Origin: Macrobrachium rosenbergii
Lineage: Eukaryota > Arthropoda > Malacostraca > Decapoda > Palaemonidae
Assembly (NCBI RefSeq): GCF_040412425.1
Contig: NC_089781.1
Span: 50,539,727-50,603,726, forward strand
Direction: 5' to 3'
Length of the DNA: 64,000 bases
Part shown: in pieces, positions 55,321 to 64,000 of the stretch
Position numbering within the stretch: the stretch's first letter is position 1
Layout: every line of letters begins with the position of its first letter
Notes under the pieces: model-generated
Databases searched by the model: none
Told to the model about the DNA's origin: nothing
The model's input: the letters and a program-made list of their open reading frames with translations, nothing else
Made by a program: the position numbers and the translations under genes

Positions 55321-56190
55321 CCCTGTGTTTTTGAACGGGTGAACGAGCAGGGCGGCAGGCCGTTCGAGGCGTCCTTCCGAACCACTTGTGGTAGTGACAG
55401 AAGCCCGGGACCTCCCATCTGCTGTGGTTTGGTGGACGTCTGTTGGCGATGGCGTTGACGGGCTGCTCTACGTCCTCTTCAGGCTGGACGGAGCTGACCG
55501 GCTTGTGGCCGGTTTTAGCCGCTGTGAAGCCTTGACGGAGTCTGTGAGGTGTTGCGCCGCCTCTGAGGTCCTCGACAGGCATGGTGTAGGGGTGAGCGAT
55601 CTGGTTGCTGTGACCGGGAGGAGTTGGCTATGATAGATTTCCGTGTGAAGCTTATCTCCTGCCGCTTCTTTGTGCCACCCAAGTCTGGTAGTGACAGGAG
55701 ATCTCACGACCATGCCCCAAGCGTCTCTTGAATTGAGGTCGTGGCGTGGGTTTATGGCAAGGTCGATAGCACGGGCGGCCCGCTCGGCGATGGGCAGGAG
55801 CAAGCTTCGAGGAGGAACTTTTTGTGGTGCTGTATGTGAGGGTGTGTGTTTCGGGAACTTCGCGAGATGAGTTTTCTGTACGTCCTCCGGAAGGGCGTTG
55901 AGCACTGTGTCGGCCTGTAGGATTTCGTCCGTCAGGTCCGCGATTCTGAAATGGCTCTCCACCCTGTGCAGCCACATCGATGGGTCCCCTGAGAAAACGG
56001 GCGGCAGCTTTACGGTGAGGGATGCCCGCGATTGTGTTGCCCAGCCGTCGTGTGTTCGGGCGCTGGTGTGGAGTTGCGGAGGGCCTCGATGCGGGGCGGA
56101 TAGCGGGTGTGATGGGAGGTAGGTAAACCTCCGAGTCCGCGGGGTCCGCGTTTAACTGCATGAAGGAGGGGATATCGCGTCCATGCTCTT
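55321..56190 (-). pseudogene. C3 gag
   Basis: Starts near 56187 (ATGGACGCGATATCCCC). WLHRVESHFRIADLTDEILQADTVLNALPEDV (55977 on) is the gag core. AERAARAIDLAINPRHD follows. A degenerate CHCC box, FCHYHKWFGRTPRTACRP, lies near 55390-55430, in which the last Cys is replaced. It is closely related to C4 gag (59801-60127). Confidence 0.78.
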
Positions 56191-56406
56191 CCTTTGACCC
56201 CTTACTGGAGTGGGGTATGATCCAGTACGCACTATTTGAATATGCGCCGTGTGGTTCCGCTTAGTGACGCTGGTGGGGTACGCCGACGAGTCAGCACACT
56301 CAAACGCTGGTTACAGCGCCGTGTTTAGGCCGCTAAGAGCGTTTTGGAGAAATCCTGGAGCCAAGACTAAGTCGCCGTGTGAGTCCGCTAATGGCTCCGG
56401 GATACT

Positions 56407-56418
56407 CCGGGGTCACCA
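56407..56418 (-). other. Primer binding site of C3
   Basis: On the minus strand TGGTGACCCCGG follows the 5' LTR after one base, the tRNA-Trp-complementary form. Confidence 0.72.
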
Positions 56419-56419
56419 C

Positions 56420-56842
56420 TGTAAGGTGTCAAAGAAACGAGCAGGTAAAAAGTTACTGCTACTTTATTACAGATCCAGGCAGCTTATATTGCGGCCGACT
56501 GACGCCGGGCCGCTGAGAGACAATGGAATTGACTGTGACCTGAGGTCGAAACAATAAACAATAATATGCAGTGAACGAGTACAAATTACAATACAAAACA
56601 TACAGAGCTACAATATGGATACAGTCTTGATGCCTGTGAATGAAGAAACATGTGATACACAATGTGACATTTGTATAAATACCATAAAGTAAAAATGATT
56701 AAAATGCGTGACTTGGCACGTTTTAGGCGTGACTAATTGAGCTTGAAGAAAATGGGAAGTCACCAAAGAAAACAAGCTCAGCGGAGACTTAATTAATGGC
56801 GCCGCCGAAACACTATCCTGGCGCCGATGTGGTGACTTTACA
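56420..56842 (-). repeat. 5' LTR of C3
   Basis: 423 bp. The minus strand starts TGTAAAGTCACCACATCGG and ends ACACCTTACA. TATA-like TATAAGCTGC lies near 56483 and the poly-A-signal-like AATAAAGTAGC near 56460. Confidence 0.92.
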
Positions 56843-58397
56843 GAGTCATTTCATTAAGGAAATATGTATCAGATCTCTCTAATAATACTCCCATACAAAA
56901 AATATGGGAAAAATTCAGGAAAATAATTGGTACCCATGTTAAACCACCTAGACATGCCATATTAAAAGATGGGAAAAGAATACTTGATCCAAAAGAAATA
57001 AGTAATGTAACAGGAGAAAATTTTGCAAAAGTAAGTAGTGACAAAAATTTAGATGAGCACTTTCACACAAAGAAAAATAGTATAGAATTAATAATAATAA
57101 ATTTTGAAACAATAGATGATATATATTATAATAGAAAATTTAATGTGGAAAAGTTGGAATTTGTTCTGTTGAACTGCAATAAATCTGCCCCTGGAGGTGA
57201 CGGTATTTGTTTTGAAATGATCTGCCATTTAGCACCTTTGGCAAAGTCATACTTAATAAAGTTTTATATCCACTTATGACTTCAAAATTTATTTCTTGTC
57301 CAGTGGCATGAAGCTATAATTATTCCTATCCCCAAACCTGGAAAGGATCCCAGTAATTTAAACAATTACAGACCAATTTCTTTAACAAGTCATTTATGCA
57401 AATTACTGGAGATATGGTAAATGCTCGACTAACATGGCATATTCGAGAAAATAAAATTTTGACTCCCACTCAATTTGGGTCACAATGTAACAGATCTACA
57501 CTGGATTCTCTGTCTAACTCGAAAGACCACATATGAAGGGGACTTGAAAGAAAAGAAATTACTATAGCTGTCTTTTTTGACATTGTAAAAGCATATGATA
57601 CTACATGGAGATATGCAATATTAAAAACGTTACATAAAAATAGCATCTGTGGATATTTATTTACCTAGGTTTATCCAAAACCTTCTGACAAATCGCACTT
57701 TTCAAGTGAGAATTGATGTACAGGTATTGTCAAAATACATTTCCACTTGAAAATGGTGTTCCACAAGGAAGCATCCTTAGTGGCACACTGACTGTTTACT
57801 TTAGCAATAAATGACATCAATGATAATCTACCTATTGAAATTAAAAGTGACTTGTATATGGATGATTTTGCCATATATTTTTCAGCCTCTCGCATAAAAC
57901 ATGCAGAGGGAATCATTATTAAAACTATAATAAAAAATAGATGAATGGGCCTCATCTGTAGGTTTTAAATTTTCTATTAAAAAGACTCAAGCAGTAATGC
58001 TTTATAAACATAAAATGTGGAAAAAAGGTGAAGAAATAGCTTTAAAAATCAGAAATCATTCCATACCAATTGGCCAAACAGCAAAATTTTTGGGATTAGT
58101 ATTTGATACTCACTTGAATTTGAAAGCCCACTTAACATACATGAAATCTAAATGTAAAAGAGCATTAAACTTAATGAAAAAGCTATCAAACACTACTTTG
58201 GGAGCTGATAGACGTACTTTACTTTACTATATAAAGCAACAGTGTTGTCTATCATTGATTATGGAAGCGAAATATATGGCTCAGCATCAGACGCAATGGT
58301 GAAAATGGTGGATCCATTTCACAATGAATGCCTTAGAATATGTTCAGGAGCCTATAGATCATCACCAACATCATCTTTACAAGTCGAATGTGGTGAA

Positions 58398-58428
<31 letters not shown>

Positions 58429-58573
58429 GAGAGTTTGTAACAATAAAGAGTGTTCTGAGAATTTAGACAAGTGATTCTCCAACCAAAAAATTATTTCAAT
58501 TAAGAGATGTATCTATAAACAATCACTTGCCACTTTTCCCCGTTAGAGCTAGAAGACTGTTTGAATCGTTGAA
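56843..58573 (+). pseudogene. LINE-a reverse transcriptase region
   Basis: After C3 the LINE resumes with the linker, then SAPGGDGICFEMICHLAPLA, IIIPIPKPGKDPSNLNNYRP, TPTQFGSQCNRSTLDSL, FFDIVKAYDTTWRYAILKTL and DLYMDDFAIYFS (YMDD at 57855-57866). KFLGLVFDTHLNLKAHLTYM and the RSSPTSSLQVECGELSL thumb block follow. The motif order equals LINE-c 62006-63472. There are many stops and a (TC)n expansion at 58399-58424. Confidence 0.85.
58399..58424 (+). repeat. (TC)n expansion inside LINE-a
   Basis: About 13 TC units where LINE-c has only a short CTCTCC at the matching codons. The expansion changes the thumb coding sequence. Confidence 0.9.
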
Positions 58574-58775
58574 GAATTAGAGGAATTTATTTCTGGTGAT
58601 AGAAATTAATTTCTCGTCATAATGTGGTTCGGATTCCACAATAAGCTGTAGGTCCCGTTGCTAGGTAACCAGTTGGTTCTTAGCCACGTAAAAATAAGTC
58701 TAATCCTTCGGGCCAGCCCTAGGAGAGCTGTTAACCAGCTCAGTGGTCTTGTTAAACTAAGATATACTTAACTTT
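58574..58775 (+). repeat. SINE copy S3, 5' truncated
   Basis: Contains the SINE body and 3' tail (ATTAGAGGAATTTATTTCTG ... CAGCTCAGTGGTCTTG, TTAAACTAAG) without the tRNA-like head. The flanks TTTGAATCGTTGAA (58560-58573) and TTTGAGTTGTTGAA (58776-58789) are a 14 bp target-site duplication with two mismatches. LINE-a continues on both sides. Confidence 0.85.
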
Positions 58776-58895
58776 TTTGAGTTGTTGAATATAAATATGC
58801 AATTTCCTTCAGTAGCAAAATTACCTCCTCCTTGGATTAATGACTAAAAAGAGAAATATTTATCAAAAAGCTACTCATATACCCCAGAACATCAT
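58776..58895 (+). pseudogene. LINE-a fragment after SINE S3
   Basis: NINMQFPSVAKLPPPWIN-like sequence matches LINE-c (VPVIVKSPPPWTINK region, minus 61880-61950). It stops near 58895, where a Gypsy LTR begins. Confidence 0.7.
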
Positions 58896-59236
58896 GGACA
58901 ACATACAACGCTGAGCAGGTCTTCTATGATGGTGGCGACCCATTTTCTAGGCCGCTCCTAGGATAATGGGTCATGCAAGATCAGCCATACCCAATCATTT
59001 AAACTGATCTATGTAAGTATTTACCTATTACTAGCTTGTATGGCATGTTTCTTTTGTTCATGTATCAGAATGTCATCAACTTCATTATTGTCCATTTTTG
59101 CAACTCAGAGTGTATTTATTCACCTTGGTTCTCATTGTGTTCCTCGGCGTGAAATCAGTCCGCTGCTATATAAACTGCCTGTGTCCTCAATAAATCAGCA
59201 GTAACTTTCTCCTGGGAGTTTCTTTACCACCTCTTA
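58896..59236 (+). repeat. 5' LTR of C4
   Basis: Similar to 16668-17028 along its length: CCCAATCATTTAAACTG, TATATAAACTGCCTG near 59167, AATAAATCAGCAGTAAC near 59190, end CACCTCTTA. The first about 10 bases are diverged from the TGTAAAGTCC start. Confidence 0.78.
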
Positions 59237-59239
59237 GAG

Positions 59240-59251
59240 TGGTGACCCCGG
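59240..59251 (+). other. Primer binding site of C4
   Basis: TGGTGACCCCGG, the tRNA-Trp-complementary form, three bases after the recognisable LTR end. Confidence 0.7.
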
Positions 59252-59459
59252 AGTGGTTCCCGGACCATTGCAGACTCACAGATGGCTTAGTTTGGTTCCA
59301 GGATGTTTCATGGCGCTGTAATCAGCATTCGAAAATACGTGCTGACTCTCCTGAATTTTGCAAATCAGGTGCTTCATTAACAGACTCACACTACTTGAGC
59401 TCCCAAGTGCGCATTGACGCGAGTATCCCACTCCAATTAAGAGGGCTAGAGTGAGCACT

Positions 59460-60436
59460 ATTATGAAGGACATCCATCTCCCATTGTTCAGTTAATGCGA
59501 ACCTCGCGGACTCAGACGTTTATCTCCTGCCCATATCACCGGCGCCCAAGATTCACGGCTCCTCCACACCGCTTCCGCGCAACCTGCACGCTTCCTGCCC
59601 GGCGCCCTGCCCGGCAGGACAATTAAATTCTTTCCCTGCCATACAGCTGCCTTTCTTTCACTAACGGGAAACCTATCATCATGGCTGTACAGGGTCGAGG
59701 GTCAGTTCAGGCTGGCAGAACTCACGGACGTAGACAACTGAGAAGCTGATTAGTAATCAATGCCCTGCTGGAGGAGGTCTACAGGAGACTCGTCCCGTGG
59801 GTGTCTGCTGCATGCCCCCTCACCTACTGCCACCTGCAAACATCCCTCATCGAGACTTGCTCCCTGCTGGTTGCTGAGAGGGCCGCCCGCGCCCTTGACC
59901 TCGTCATCAACCCGCGGCAAGAACAGAGTGTCATGGAGTCGTGGGGCACGATCCAGGACCTCCTCACCTTCCCCGGGACCGACAGCAGTGGCAGGCAGTC
60001 CAAGATCAGCCTGTCGAGGGAGCTCCTCCTCTGCCAGCTCCTCCCGGAGGTCCAGACTCACATCCTCGAGCCCTACATCATGCCACTCAAGGACTTGATT
60101 AAAAACTCAGGTCCTTGCAGCAGCTGACCGACTCCGCAAGGGCAGTGAATGGGCATCAGCAAAACCCCATCAGTTCCATTCAGCTGGAGGAGGGTGCAGA
60201 GGAGGAGATAAGGATCGTCACCAAAAGGTGGCCACTGTATCATTTTTAAAACCCACCGGGCCCTTGCTACTACCACCAGCGGATTTTGAAGGATGCCCGG
60301 AACTGCCAGTTCGTGGTCAGTTCGCCCATCCAAAAAATGGGGAGGCAATTGAAAATGAACAGGCTAACCATGGCAGCAGAGGAACCCAGGAGCCCAAAAC
60401 TAGGCTTCTACGTCATACGACACCATCTCTGGCAGG
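59460..60436 (+). pseudogene. C4 gag
   Basis: From about 59801 the frame reads SLLVAERAARALDLVINPRQ, WGTIQDLLTFPG and LSRELLLCQLLPEVQTHILE, matching C3 gag. The earlier part (59464-59750) is frameshifted. No CHCC box is recognisable. GC-rich like the other CsRn1-type interiors. Confidence 0.7.
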
Positions 60437-60610
60437 ATGATGTTGGTCAACACCAGGGCCATTAGATCAATATTTCCTCCGTCCAGGGAGGACTGCAAGC
60501 ACCCTCCAGACCCGGCTGCCTTCCTGACGGCCGCCAGCGGGTCCCCCATCCTCTCCTACGGCACCAGGCTCCTGTCGATCTCCATCCTTGGCCGGAGGTA
60601 TTTGTGGATT
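60437..60610 (+). pseudogene. C4 protease, catalytic residue lost
   Basis: MMLVNTRAIRSIFPPSRED aligns with C3 MMLVDTGAFKSVFPASRED. The catalytic Asp-Thr-Gly has become Asn-Thr-Arg, so the domain is dead. The frame ends where the (ATT)n/SINE junction starts. Confidence 0.75.
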
Positions 60611-60690
60611 ATTATTATTATTATTAAAGTAGTTTAACCAGACCACTGAGCTGACTTTCAACTCTCATAGGGCTGGCCCGAAGGATTTGA
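60611..60690 (-). repeat. SINE tail fragment S4 with (ATT)n
   Basis: An (ATT)n run at 60611-60627, then AGTTTAACCAGACCACTGAG and GGGCTGGCCCGAAGGATT, the 3' end of the SINE on the minus strand. Only about 60 bp of body remain: a strongly 5'-truncated insertion with a trinucleotide tail. Confidence 0.78.
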
Positions 60691-60957
60691 TTAAAATACT
60701 AGGTCTAGGCCTGAAGTCAAGCGCTAGGACCCAATAGATCATCCATACTAAGATGAATGAATTAAAATGAAATTAAAACTGCTTTCATACTGGCACATTC
60801 TCTCATACAATAAATACATTTACTCAGAATTCCTTACATACATATTAAAACGGTATATTAAAATTCAGAATATAAATTAAACAAAATTAAAAAAATTTTT
60901 CTTTTTTGTAAAATTCAAATGTTAAAAGGATTTTCATATTTTATTATTTACTTATTT

Positions 60958-61400
60958 TTATAGTTTGTTAATTAAATTACAGTTCTTCAAGAACATCAAA
61001 ATTGGAATGATTGAAAATGTGAAAGATTCTGATAAAATTTCTTTCACTGACCTATTTCCAAAAGTAGACATTCGTTGTCGGTCATACTTTGGACATTCAC
61101 ATAACACATGTCTGACCATCATTATTACTCTGCATTCTGAGCACTTTGGCCGGGCCCATGGGCTGTTCATTAAGTGCCCATGTGTCAGACAGTATGGCCT
61201 ATTCTGAGGCGTGTTAATATTACTTGTGCGTGTCTCTCTCTTTGATATGATGAACTCCATTTTTTAACATTGGGTTTTATTTCTTTCAGTTTATTATTTT
61301 CAGGTTCTTCATCCCATATATATTGCCATTTATTTATGATACCCATTTTTATGTGAGTTACATAATCAGTGATAGGGATATTCACATTTGATCTTGTCAT
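60958..61400 (-). pseudogene. LINE-c ORF2 C-terminal Cys/His region
   Basis: Two overlapping frames. The second reads PYCLTHGHLMNSPWARPKCSECRVIMMVRHVLCECPKYDRQR in part: C-x2-C ... H-x3-C, the zinc-finger-like C-terminus usual in I-group ORF2. The first (61185-61400) has THIKMGIINKWQYIWDEE and TRLRIGHT. Confidence 0.75.
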
Positions 61401-61478
61401 GTGAGTTGCTGCTTTAGCTGCTTTGTCTGCTTCTTCATTTCCTTTGATCCCTACATGGGCAGGGATCCAACATATTTA

Positions 61479-61952
61479 CTACATTTTTCCATTATTATAT
61501 AATTTATGGAAATATAATTTAATTTGTTGTACTATATTATTATTTGATTTGTAACTTTGAATAGCTTCTATAGCGCTTCTTGAATCACTGAAAATCACAA
61601 AATTATTGAATGATGATTCTTTAATTATTTTTATAGCTGATGCAATTCCATACAATTCTGCTGTAAATACAGAAGCATTATTAGGAAGAGAGAACTGATA
61701 AGTTTTGTCTTGGGGCACTGCAGCATATCCCACTCCGTGTTCTGATTTAGATCCATCTGTATATATTGCGTAATGTGGACCTTTTCGGATTATATGCTCT
61801 ATTGTATGCTGTCTATGGTGTTCTGTTGTATATGAGTTATTTTTTGATAAATAGTTGAGGTGTGTGCAAATTCTCGTTTTATTGATTGTCCAAGGAGGAG
61901 GTGATTTTACTATTACAGGCACTTGTATATTTATATTCAGCGACTCAAACAA
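61479..61952 (-). pseudogene. LINE-c RNase H
   Basis: Open 157 codons: YAIYTDGSKSEHGVGYAAV (first Asp), VFTAELYGIASAI (Glu), NFVIFSDSRSAIEAI (Asp). The last Asp block lies after a stop near 61480. Better preserved than in LINE-b: the catalytic Asp-Glu-Asp are all present. Confidence 0.82.
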
Positions 61953-62005
61953 TCTTTTAGCTCTAACTGGGAAAGGTGGTGGATGGTTGTTTATAAATAC
62001 ATCTC

Positions 62006-63472
62006 TTAATTCAAATAATTTTTGGTTGGAGAATCACTAATTTGAATTCTTAAAGCACTTTGCATTGTTACTAGCTCTCTATGGAGAGACAAAGGCAGTT
62101 CACCACATTCAACTTGTAACGATGATTTTGGTGATGATCTAAAGGCTCCTGAGCATATTCTAAAGCCTTCATTGTGAACAGGGTCTAACATTTTCAGAAC
62201 TGCATCAGATGCCGAGCCATATACTTCGCTTCCATAATCAATGATGGACAGAACTGTTGCCTTATACAGCACAGTAAGGGTATGTCTATCGGCTCCCCAA
62301 GTAGTGTTCGATAGTTTTCTAATTAGATTTAATGCTCTTTTACTTTTAGATTTTACATATGTAATGTGGGCTCTCCAGTTCAAGTGGGTATCAAATACTA
62401 ATCCCAAAAATTTTGCTGTTTGGCCAATTGGTATACTATGGTTTTGATTTTTAAATCTATTTCTTCACCTTTTTCCACTTTTTATTTTTATAAAACATGA
62501 TTGCTTGAGTTTTATCTATGGAAAATTTAAAGCCTACAGATGAGGCCCATTCATCTATTTTTACTATGCTTTTATTAATGATTCGTTCTGCATGTTTTAT
62601 TCGGGATGCTGAATAATATATGGCAAAATCATCCATGTACAGGTTACTTTTAATGCCAATAGGTAGATTTTTACTGATATCATTAATTGCTAAAGTAAAC
62701 AGTGTTCCACTAAGGACGCTTCCCTGTGGAACACCATTTTCAAGTGGAAATGTTCTAGACAGATCATCATCAATTCTCACCTGAAAATTGCGGTTTGTCA
62801 AAAAGTTCTGTATAAACCTAGGTAAATGTCCACGGATGTTGTTGTTTTGTAAAGTTTTTAATATAGCATACCTCCATGTAGTATCGTATGCTTTTTCAAT
62901 GTCAAAAAAGACAGCTACAGTAATTTGTTTTCGTTCAAAACCTCTACTTATATGGTCTTCTAAGTTACAGAGAGAATCCAATGTGGATCTGTTACACTGA
63001 GACCCAAACTGAGTGGGAGTTAAAATTTTATTTTCTCGAATGTGCCATGTTAGTCGAGCATTTACCATTTTCTCTAACAATTTGCATAAGCAGCTTGTAA
63101 AGAAATTGGTCTGTAATTATTTACATTACTGGGATCCTTTCCAGGTTTGGGGATAGGAATTATTATAGCTTTACGCCATTCATCTGGAAATAAATTTCGA
63201 AGCCATAAATGATTATAAAACTCTAATAAGTATGACTTTGCCAAAGGTGCTAAGTGGCAGATCATCTCAAAACAAATATTGTCACCTCCAGGAGCAGATT
63301 TATTGCTGTTCGAGAGAGCATATTCCATCTCTGACATACTAAATTTTCTATTATAATATATATCGTCAATTGTTTCAAAATTTATTGTTATTAATTCTAT
63401 TTTATTTTTTTTTGTGTGGAAGTGTTCATCTAAATTCTTATCACTACTTACATTTGCTAAATTTTCTCCCAT
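62006..63472 (-). pseudogene. LINE-c reverse transcriptase
   Basis: Three consecutive open blocks (63074-63472, 62457-63080, 62006-62407). Motifs: SAPGGDNICFEMICHLAPLA, IIIPIPKPGKDPSNVNNYRP, FGSQCNRSTLDSL, FFDIEKAYDTTWRYAILKTL, NGVPQGSVLSGTLFTLAIND, and LYMDDFAIYYS with YMDD at 62629-62640. Then the thumb: GLVFDTHLNWRAHITYV, FRSSPKSSLQVECGELPL. Two frame breaks (about 63075 and 62430). Confidence 0.88.
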
Positions 63473-64000
63473 TATATTACTTATTTCTTTTGGATCAAGT
63501 GTTCTTTTCCCATCTTTTAATATGGCATGTCTAGGTGGTTTGACATGGGTACCATTTATTTTCCTGAATTTTTCCCATATTTTTGTATGGGAGTATTATT
63601 AGAGAGATCTGATACGTATTTCCTCCATGAAATGATTCTTCCTTGAATTACTTCTTTTTTAAATTTTGCAGATATTTTGTTGTATACAGGTTTTAATGTA
63701 TCAATTTCTAGTAATAATACAGTAATTTTTTGTAAAGTTCTTTCTAATATCGGTAATTTTTTATTCATTTTATTGAACTTTCTATTCAAATTATCTAATC
63801 GTCTCCCTATTGAGTGTTTCATATTTATTAATTCTGTTAGCTCATCAGACCACCAGGGAACTTTGTGTTTTGTTGGATGGGGTTTTGACTTTGGTATTGC
63901 TTTATCAGCAGCATTTTTAATGAAATCAACAAGAAATTTATTAGTTTCATTATGGTCTTTTAAATATTCAAATTATGGGATATTTCTAGTGTGCATTTCA
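63473..64000 (-). pseudogene. LINE-c linker between endonuclease and RT
   Basis: Basic helical sequence (RRLDNLNRKFNKMNKKLPILERTLQ, in part; 63556-63822) followed by KPVYNKISAKFKKEVIQGRI. It is the region into which C3 inserted in LINE-a. At the window end the sequence matches LINE-a 51460-51530. Confidence 0.75.

Larger units (their letters stand above)
51826..56842 (-). mobile_element. CsRn1-like Gypsy element C3, full length
   Basis: 5017 bp on the minus strand with LTRs 51826-52224 (3') and 56420-56842 (5'). GAGT at 51822-51825 and 56843-56846 is a perfect 4 bp target-site duplication inside LINE-a. LINE-c has the same region uninterrupted, which confirms the empty site. Gag, protease, RT, RNase H and integrase follow in order. 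The interior is strikingly GC-rich compared with the flanks. It is the master-type relative of deleted copy C2. Confidence 0.93.
44359..58895 (+). mobile_element. LINE-a, I-like LINE split by three insertions
   Basis: Five-prime-truncated copy whose pieces are 44359-45046, 51343-51825, 56843-58573 and 58776-58895. Between them lie LINE-b, C3 and SINE S3, each flanked by a target-site duplication, and the ORF2 reading resumes after each one. It belongs to the same family as LINE-c. Endonuclease, RT and the start of the C-terminal region can be followed, but frames are broken. Confidence 0.85.
58896..60610 (+). mobile_element. CsRn1-like Gypsy fragment C4 (5' LTR to protease)
   Basis: A 5' LTR (58896-59236), primer binding site and gag plus the start of protease. 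It breaks off at about 60610 next to the SINE tail S4, and no RT or 3' LTR follows. The LTR matches the solo LTR at 16668-17028 and gag matches C3. Truncated, inactive. Confidence 0.82.
60700..64000 (-). mobile_element. LINE-c, I-like LINE, runs off the right end
   Basis: Minus-strand copy of the LINE-a family. The 3' part, RNase H and RT are inside the window; the endonuclease and ORF1 lie beyond 64000. It is better preserved than LINE-a and shows the empty sites of C3 and S3. The 3' end lies between about 60700 and 60950, without a clear poly-A. Confidence 0.85.

Overview
This window is eukaryotic repeat DNA with no recognisable host gene. Everything that can be named is a transposable element or a piece of one: BEL/Pao, three kinds of Ty3/Gypsy element, two families of I-like LINEs with a C-terminal RNase H, a hAT transposon, an unclassified DNA transposon, a tRNA-derived SINE and dinucleotide microsatellites. 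This mixture suggests an arthropod, most likely a decapod crustacean. The taxon is an inference from the repeat types, not something the sequence proves.

Left edge (1-8193): a minus-strand Mag-like Gypsy copy (M1) runs off the left end and has its 5' LTR at 3436-3628. It is followed by a CsRn1-like Gypsy element (C2, 3721-5374) reduced to two LTRs around a fused gag-head/pol-tail, then a poorly resolved stretch, then two facing copies of an LTR-like repeat (LTR-Z, about 6716-7815).

Centre (8194-44358): one BEL/Pao element whose two roughly 670 bp LTRs now lie 36 kb apart. Its gag, protease, reverse transcriptase, RNase H and integrase follow in the right order but are split by later arrivals: CsRn1-like C1 (10406-14996), an LTR-Z copy (15754-16209), a solo LTR (16668-17028), a hAT element (about 17210-20628), a SINE, a Mag-like Gypsy (M2, 21201-25970) and a Gypsy element with an env gene (about 26560-41700). 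The env element is itself split by a 4.8 kb DNA transposon (34697-39512) and contains another SINE. Target-site duplications or resumption of the host reading frame support most of these insertions.

Right side (44359-64000): LINE-a (plus strand) is cut into pieces by LINE-b (45047-51332, minus), by CsRn1-like C3 (51826-56842, minus) and by a SINE (58574-58775). It is followed by a CsRn1-like 5' fragment (C4, 58896-60610), a SINE tail, and LINE-c (minus), which leaves the window at the right end and is the same family as LINE-a.

All coding regions carry frameshifts, stops or deletions, so no element looks autonomous. The most notable signals are the nested architecture itself, a candidate new DNA transposon family, an env gene with signal peptide and furin-type site, a ladder of back-to-back hairpins in LINE-b ORF1, a hairpin with a compensatory change in LTR-Z, and a segment in which protease and RT sequences are interleaved in a way that looks like an assembly-consensus artefact.
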